Shown here: piece by piece, positions 59,766 to 64,000 of the stretch | Layout: the number at the start of each line of letters is the position of its first letter | How positions within the stretch are numbered: position 1 is the stretch's first letter | Notes under the pieces: generated by a model | What the model was told of the DNA's origin: nothing | The model's database searches: none | What the model saw: the letters and a program-made list of their open reading frames with translations, nothing else | From: Terriglobia bacterium | GTDB taxonomy: Bacteria; Acidobacteriota; Terriglobia; UBA7540 | Direction: 5' to 3' | Length of the DNA stretch: 64,000 bases | Assembly (NCBI GenBank): GCA_020072655.1 | Contig: JAIQGH010000030.1 | Coordinates: 31,833 to 95,832, forward strand | Position numbers and translations under genes: made by a program

Positions 59766-60773
59766 TCAGTCAGCGGGCGCGTAGTATCCCCGGCGGGCCT
59801 GGACTTTGTAGTCGTGGCCGCGCACCTTGACGCGGATCTTGCGGAAGGACCCGTCGTGGCGGGTATTCTTCGGCGTATAGCCGAGCAGGTACTGAGTGCG
59901 CAGTTCGTCGGCGATGTCCTGGAAGGCCTGAGCGGTGTCCTTGGCGCGGCTGACCTCGATCACCCGCCCCCCCGTCTCCTCCGAATACTTCTTCAAGATG
60001 GAGTCGCCCTGGAACCCCATCATGTGCCCCCAATAGAAGGAGCGGTCGGTGATGGCGATAGTGTAGATGATGACGTCGGATTTCTGCGCGGCCTCGAGCG
60101 CGTCATCGAGCTTGATCCGGCTTCCCTGGTCCTCACCGTCCGTGAGCATGATGAGGACCTTGCGGCCGACCTCGCCCTTCAACAAATCCCGTGAGGCCAG
60201 GTAGACGGCGTCGTGGAGGTGCGTTCCCCCCACACTCGTCCCCGGGAAGGGTCCGGGCATGACGCCTTGCCCGCCACCGTTGATCTGGGTCGAGTCGATG
60301 GCGCGCGCGAGCAGGCGGTGGTCGCTGGTGAAGTCTTGCAGCAGCTCCACCTCCAGATCGAAGTGCAGAATGAAGGTCAGATCCTTCGGCCGCACCACCT
60401 GGTTGATGAAAGTTTTCGCCTCCTCCTGCTCGACGCCGAGCACGCGCTGCTGGCTCGGACTGGTATCCACAAGAATGCCCATCGTCAGCGGCGTATCCGT
60501 CTCCCGCGAGAAATAACGGATGTCCTGGGGAGCGCCGTCTTCGGTGAGCTCGAAGTCGTCGCGGGTCAGGTCCGGCACCGGACGCTTCTTATCCCGCACC
60601 ACCGCGTACACGTTGACCACGCTCGTCGTCACGCGCAGCGTCTGGTCAGAGGCGGGAGGATTCTCCTGGCTCGACCAGGCGGCGGGCAGGCCCCACGCGA
60701 GACAAGACGCCAACGCCAGCCAGAACATGGCCATCCCTCGCGCCTTCCCCGGCGATTCAACACCCTGTGCCAT
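59766..60773 (-). CDS. Secreted VWFA-related protein (acidobacterial type), copy 2
   Basis: Same architecture as copy 1: signal peptide (MFWLALASCLAWGLPAAWSSQ), beta domain (VTTSVVNVYAVVRDKKRPVPDLTRDDFELTEDG), VWA with DTSPS, GGTHLHD and MLTDGEDQGS, and the C-terminal QYLLGYTPKNTRHDGSFRKIRVKVRG followed by RRGYYAP. It is convergent in orientation with copy 1 and the two flank the accessory pocket of 57.3-59.7 kb. Confidence 0.9.
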   Translation of the reverse strand: MAQGVESPGKARGMAMFWLALASCLAWGLPAAWSSQENPPASDQTLRVTTSVVNVYAVVRDKKRPVPDLTRDDFELTEDGAPQDIRYFSRETDTPLTMGILVDTSPSQQRVLGVEQEEAKTFINQVVRPKDLTFILHFDLEVELLQDFTSDHRLLARAIDSTQINGGGQGVMPGPFPGTSVGGTHLHDAVYLASRDLLKGEVGRKVLIMLTDGEDQGSRIKLDDALEAAQKSDVIIYTIAITDRSFYWGHMMGFQGDSILKKYSEETGGRVIEVSRAKDTAQAFQDIADELRTQYLLGYTPKNTRHDGSFRKIRVKVRGHDYKVQARRGYYAPAD

Positions 60774-61001
60774 TCATCCTCTCCGCTCGTTCCGCTGCCC
60801 ACTTAGATGCAGTCCGAACGTTTTGCGGCGGGCGCTTCACCGACCCCGATGCCGCCGATCGTGCCGGCGGACCGGACAAAACACTGCTCATCGCCGCCTC
60901 ACCAGCGCCGATGGAGCCCGGCGACACCCGGCGCGCGCCGCGAGGCGTTTCAATCCGAAGATGGCTCCTTCGTTTTTCTCGCGCGAACAATCACTTTCCT
61001 C

Positions 61002-61030
61002 TTGACAAGCATGCGGCCAATCCTTATACA
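61002..61030 (+). promoter_or_regulatory. Promoter of microgene C
   Basis: Perfect TTGACA at 61002-61007, 17-bp spacer, TATACA at 61025-61030. Expected RNA start about 61037; the transcript to the T-run at 61193 would be about 155 nt. Confidence 0.75.
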
Positions 61031-61097
61031 TGGAGACTGAATACGCGCTCCGCCAGCCTGGCTGGCGTGAAATTCAAAGAAGCGAGAGGAGAATAGA

Positions 61098-61133
61098 ATG
61101 GCAGCGAAGAAGAAAGCCAAGAAGAAGAGATAA
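61098..61133 (+). CDS. 11-aa lysine-rich microprotein MAAKKKAKKKR (copy C)
   Basis: Complete unit: strong promoter, RBS AGGAGA 5-6 nt before ATG, 11 sense codons, TAA, and a terminator 28 nt later. Compared with copy A (33451-33486, other strand, 28 kb away) codons 5 and 6 exchange AAA and AAG silently, codon 11 is AGA for AAG, and the stop is TAA for TAG. Flanks, promoter spacer and terminator are different, so the conserved part is the coding sequence. No function can be assigned. Confidence 0.7.
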   Translation: MAAKKKAKKKR

Positions 61134-61160
61134 GGCTCTTCTCAAACAGATCGGAACACT

Positions 61161-61193
61161 CGGGGATGCAGCGATGCATCCCCGAAGTTTTTT
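61161..61193 (+). terminator. Rho-independent terminator of microgene C
   Basis: Perfect 9-bp stem CGGGGATGC/GCATCCCCG (61161-61169, 61176-61184), loop AGCGAT, then T6 at 61188-61193. Confidence 0.88.
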
Positions 61194-61306
61194 GGGCCAC
61201 TTCCCTCCGCCCCATCCGCCTCGACGAAGCTGATCGTTGACCGCTTCCCCATCCCGAAAAGCAGTCGTCCGCGCCGCGCTGCGTTGCCGCCTGTGCCCCC
61301 GGTGAA

Positions 61307-62674
61307 TCATTCCGCATCGGGGTCGGGCGCGGGAGGCAGGCCGCGCGTCGTCCGCTCAACTTGGCCTAACACAGGGATCTCTTCGGCGGTCGTCGCCTTC
61401 AATTCGCGAAATCTGCGCACGCTCGGCAGCACTTGGTGCTCGAGCGATCCGACCACGCGGTTCCAGGTATCAACGGCCTTGTCGATCGCCGCGCGCAGAG
61501 CATCCAGGTGCTCCCACATCGTGCTGACCCGCTTGTAGAGCTGCTTCCCAAGCTCGCTGATCGCCTGCGCGTTCTTGGCGATCTCCTCTTGCCGCCAACC
61601 GTGGTAGACCGCCAGCAGGAGCGCGATCAGAGTATTCGGGGTGGCGATGACCACCCGCTGGGCCATCCCGTCCTCGATCAGCGTGGGATCCCGCTCGACC
61701 GCCGCCCCGAGGAAAGGATCCCCCGGCAGGAAGAGGACCACGAACTCCGGCGTCTTGGGGAGCCGGTCCCAATACGCTTTCGACCCCAGTTGCTCCATGT
61801 GCCGCCGCACTTGACTGGCATGGCGGATGAGATGCTGTTGCCTTTGCTCTTCGGTGGAAGACTCGATGGCATCCAGGTAGGCGTCCAGGGCGACCTTCGA
61901 GTCCACAATCACCGCGCGGTCGTCCGGGAGGTGAACGATCATGTCGGGGCGCACCAGGCGCTCTTCGGCAGCCACCGAGGGCTGCTCGAAGAAATCGCAA
62001 CGGTCAACCATGCCCGCGAGTTCCGCGAGGCGGCGCAGCGTAATCTCGCCCCAGCGGCCACGGACCTGGGGTTTTCTCAGGGCGGTAACCAGATTTGCCG
62101 TTTCACGCTGGAGCTGGGACTGCGTTTCACCAAGCTGCGACAAGTGCTGTTTGAGTGACCCGTAGGCTTCCTGCCGGCTGAGCTCGATCTGCCGGATCTC
62201 GCTTTCATATTTTTCCACCGCTTCCCGGAGCGGTTTGACGAGGTTCGCAATCGCGTCCTGGCGGCGTTCGAGGTCGCCGTCGGATTCCGCGCGGAGCTTG
62301 TCGAAGCTCTGCGCAGCAAGCTGGAGAAACGCCTGGCTCTGATCGCCCAGGACATCTCGCGAAAGCGCCTTGAACACATCGCTGAGCTTGGATTCCGCCT
62401 CGCGGAGCAAGGCGCGCTGGTCTTCCAGGTTCTTGCGCTCGGCTTCGAGGGAAGCTTCGGAGGCGGCCTTGGCTTTTTGCTCATTCTCGAGCCTCTGCCG
62501 GAGCCCCGAGACTTCCCCCTCAAGCTTTTGCTGCTGCTCTCGCAAGCTGGTGGCCGTCACTTCAGCGGCGATCGCGCGGTTATCGCATGTCCGCATCCTC
62601 CCGCTCAAGATCAACCAGGCGCCCAGAGCGCCCAGCAACAGGCCTACGACCAGAATCGCAGCGTAAGTAATCAT
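61307..62674 (-). CDS. rmuC: DNA recombination protein RmuC
   Basis: Limits inversions at short inverted repeats; nuclease-like. One N-terminal membrane helix (ITYAAILVVGLLLGALGAWLILSG), long coiled coil (about 30-190), then the RmuC core: RGRWGEITLRRLAELAGM, DMIVHLPDDRAVIVDSKVALDAYLDAIES, FVVLFLPGDPFLGAAVERDPTL, VIATPNTLIALLLAVYHGWRQEEIA. Start 62674 has GGAAAGGTGCGGA upstream; an in-frame earlier start at 62725 would pass through a hairpin and is rejected. Confidence 0.94.
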   Translation of the reverse strand: MITYAAILVVGLLLGALGAWLILSGRMRTCDNRAIAAEVTATSLREQQQKLEGEVSGLRQRLENEQKAKAASEASLEAERKNLEDQRALLREAESKLSDVFKALSRDVLGDQSQAFLQLAAQSFDKLRAESDGDLERRQDAIANLVKPLREAVEKYESEIRQIELSRQEAYGSLKQHLSQLGETQSQLQRETANLVTALRKPQVRGRWGEITLRRLAELAGMVDRCDFFEQPSVAAEERLVRPDMIVHLPDDRAVIVDSKVALDAYLDAIESSTEEQRQQHLIRHASQVRRHMEQLGSKAYWDRLPKTPEFVVLFLPGDPFLGAAVERDPTLIEDGMAQRVVIATPNTLIALLLAVYHGWRQEEIAKNAQAISELGKQLYKRVSTMWEHLDALRAAIDKAVDTWNRVVGSLEHQVLPSVRRFRELKATTAEEIPVLGQVERTTRGLPPAPDPDAE

Positions 62675-62696
62675 TCCGCACCTTTCCTGGTTGGCA

Positions 62697-62718
62697 GGGG
62701 CACGCCTGGGCGTGCCCC
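62697..62718. repeat. Perfect hairpin GGGGCACGC/GCGTGCCCC upstream of rmuC
   Basis: 9-bp stem, 4-nt loop, between the helicase-nuclease end and rmuC. No T-run on the minus strand side, so a terminator role is uncertain. Confidence 0.5.
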
Positions 62719-62739
62719 GACGCACTCGTTTACCTCAAG

Positions 62740-64000
62740 TCACAGAACTTCTTCGTGCGCGGGACAGACCGGCTGATAGTCACACCACTTGCACACGAAT
62801 CCGGGCGTGGGATGAAAAATCATCTGACGGATCTGCTCCGCCACTTCGCGGATTTCCTCGACCGCCTTAGCGAGATCTCGCGGCGTGCGCGCCGTGTAGA
62901 CCGGTTCATTGTCGCCGAGATTGTAGAAAGCCAGCCGAACGGGCTTCATCTTCATCCCGTCGCGCGCAGCCAGCGCGTAAACCGAGAGCTGGAGGCTTGA
63001 GTCCGCCTCCTTCTGAGAGCGCGGGCGGCCCGTCTTATAGTCGAGGAGCTCGACCGCGTTCTCGCCGCCGAAGGGATTGATCTGGTCGATTCTCCCTTCG
63101 AGGACCAGATCGCCGAGGTCGAGCGAGAAGTGCGTTTCCATGTCGAGCGGGAGCGTCGTCGAGCCTTCGTGCTGGCGCGCGAACTCGCGGAGTTGCTCGA
63201 GCCCCGCCTGCTTGTACGCCTGGAATCTTGAGAAAGTGGCCGAACTTGAATTTCAGCGGACAGTCCTCGTATTCCTCGACCGCCGAGGCGCTGAGGCGGA
63301 GCTTCTCGCCGGAGGCGACCTCGGGGGGACGGCCCGCCCAGGAAGCAATATTCGGAAAGAGCGCACCGCTCAGTTCCTCACCGCCAAACAGCGTGGCTTG
63401 GACTCTTTTGTGCTCCGGGGGTTGCGGCGCGGTCGCAGGCGGCGGAAAGGCGGCTGCGGCATCAACCGTGGGAACCTGAATCCGCTCGACATCGCCAGCC
63501 GCCACTGCCGCATTCGAGAGCAGATCGTCGATGAACTTCGAAGACCTCTTGCCGGGCTTCGTCACGCTGGAAATGTAAAGCCTGTCCATGGCGCGGGTCA
63601 TCGCCACGAAGAACAGCCGCCGCTCCTCCTGCGTGTGAATGTTTTCAGGTGGCGCCGGCGCCTTGCGCAGTTCGTCTGGAAACTCGATGACGGGCTTGCG
63701 TTCGGTGGTCGGGAATCGTCGCGGGGCCACACTGGCCACAAAAACGACGGGAAATTCCAGCCCCTTGGCGGCGTGGACCGTCATCATCTGGACGACGCCG
63801 GAGGCGCTCTCGGGTTCGGGCGTTTCGATCTTCCCTCCGGCGTCGAGAAAATAGCGGAAGTACTCCATGAACGCGCGCAGGTTCTTCGCGCCGGGTGCGG
63901 GCAGGTCTTCGGCCGCCCGGCCAACCAGTTGCGGCGTGCGCCCGATCTTTTGTTCCCACTCCACAAGGAAAGCGCGGAAGGCGTCCAGGTGCGCCTGCTC
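62740..64000 (-). pseudogene. AddA/UvrD-like helicase-nuclease, 3' part, internal deletion, cut by window edge
   Basis: The gene enters at 64000 already in frame. The first frame carries UvrD-family motifs V and VI (QMMTVHAAKGLEFPVVFVAS; EERRLFFVAMTRAMDRLYIS) and the start of a PD-(D/E)XK nuclease module (LRLSASAVEEYEDCPLKFKFGHFLKIP). It then leaves frame near 63225. The correct frame resumes at QAYKQAGLEQLREF and runs through DLVLEGRIDQI, VELLDYKTG to the Cys-rich end (CKWCDYQPVCP) at 62740. The nuclease core DYKTG and the four Fe-S-type Cys (CPLK, CKWC, VCP) are present, but the region with the conserved nuclease His and about 80-100 residues is missing. Similar to AddB/RecB C-termini. The 5' part is outside the window. 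Confidence 0.85.

Noticed and set aside
1..64000. CRISPR array, tRNA/rRNA genes, insertion sequences, prophage
   Set aside because: No regularly spaced repeats, no tRNA T-arm signatures in the gaps, and no transposase or phage structural protein among the reading frames. The holin-like protein at 57.8 kb alone is not evidence for a phage.

Overview
The window is GC-rich, densely coding DNA and looks like a chromosomal or metagenome-assembled contig of an Acidobacteriota member. The evidence is a TonB-dependent receptor with an N-terminal carboxypeptidase-regulatory-like domain, two secreted VWFA-type proteins of the acidobacterial kind, a DUF6807 (PmoA-like)/GH2 sugar block, and shared dispersed GC-rich hairpin repeats. 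This assignment comes from family content read by eye, not from a search. No tRNA, rRNA, CRISPR array or insertion sequence was recognised.

Layout. 0.1-4.6 kb (+): TonB-dependent receptor and a NYN-LOTUS RNA-binding protein. 17.1-4.6 kb (-): one continuous redox operon, read right to left: HdrC, HdrB (frameshifted), an HdrCB/HdrD-like CCG protein, EtfB, EtfA, a membrane Etf:quinone oxidoreductase-like protein (EMO type), HdrA, MvhD, MvhG, MvhA and the hydrogenase maturation protease. It joins a group 3-type [NiFe] hydrogenase/heterodisulfide-reductase module to an electron-transfer-flavoprotein/menaquinone module. 17.6-21.9 kb (-): DUF6807 protein, GH2 hydrolase, Zn-alcohol dehydrogenase. 22.1-26.4 kb (+): autoregulated GntR-SPFH-ExbD-like operon, a deleted pirin gene, a Kir-type potassium channel. 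26.7-33.1 kb: secreted protein, TetR regulator, RlmN, PgeF, GIDE-domain protein and two LemA paralogues. 33.2-33.6 kb (-): two minute lysine-rich peptide genes with their own expression signals; a third copy lies at 61.1 kb (+). 33.8-42.2 kb (+): the translation/division cluster thrS-infC-rpmI-rplT-pheS-pheT-zapB-like-zapA-ymdB. 42.6-47.1 kb (+): arabinose block (araB, araD, SSS symporter, small membrane protein). 47.2-53.4 kb (-): DUF4173 protein, UppS, wHTH/membrane pair, DUF433/DUF5615 toxin-antitoxin pair, TIM-barrel-like protein and a broken aldehyde dehydrogenase. 53.7-57.3 kb (+): two thioredoxin-fold proteins, ThiI, VWFA protein. 57.3-60.8 kb: accessory pocket with two orphan genes and a second VWFA protein. 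61-64 kb: lysine-rich microgene, RmuC, and the 3' part of an AddA/UvrD-like helicase-nuclease.

Two things stand out. First, the three 11-codon lysine-rich genes (MAAKKKAKKKK, MACKTKPKKKR, MAAKKKAKKKR) have separate RBSs and terminators, TTGACA -35 elements and synonymous differences between copies. They look like real microproteins that ordinary gene finding would miss. Second, five genes or gene parts (pirin, pheT, aldehyde dehydrogenase twice, the helicase-nuclease) carry internal frame-breaking deletions. hdrB has a 1-nt frame break, and araB has lost its start codon context. One of these genes, pheT, is normally essential, so assembly errors are a serious alternative to real gene decay. 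infC probably starts at an AUC codon.
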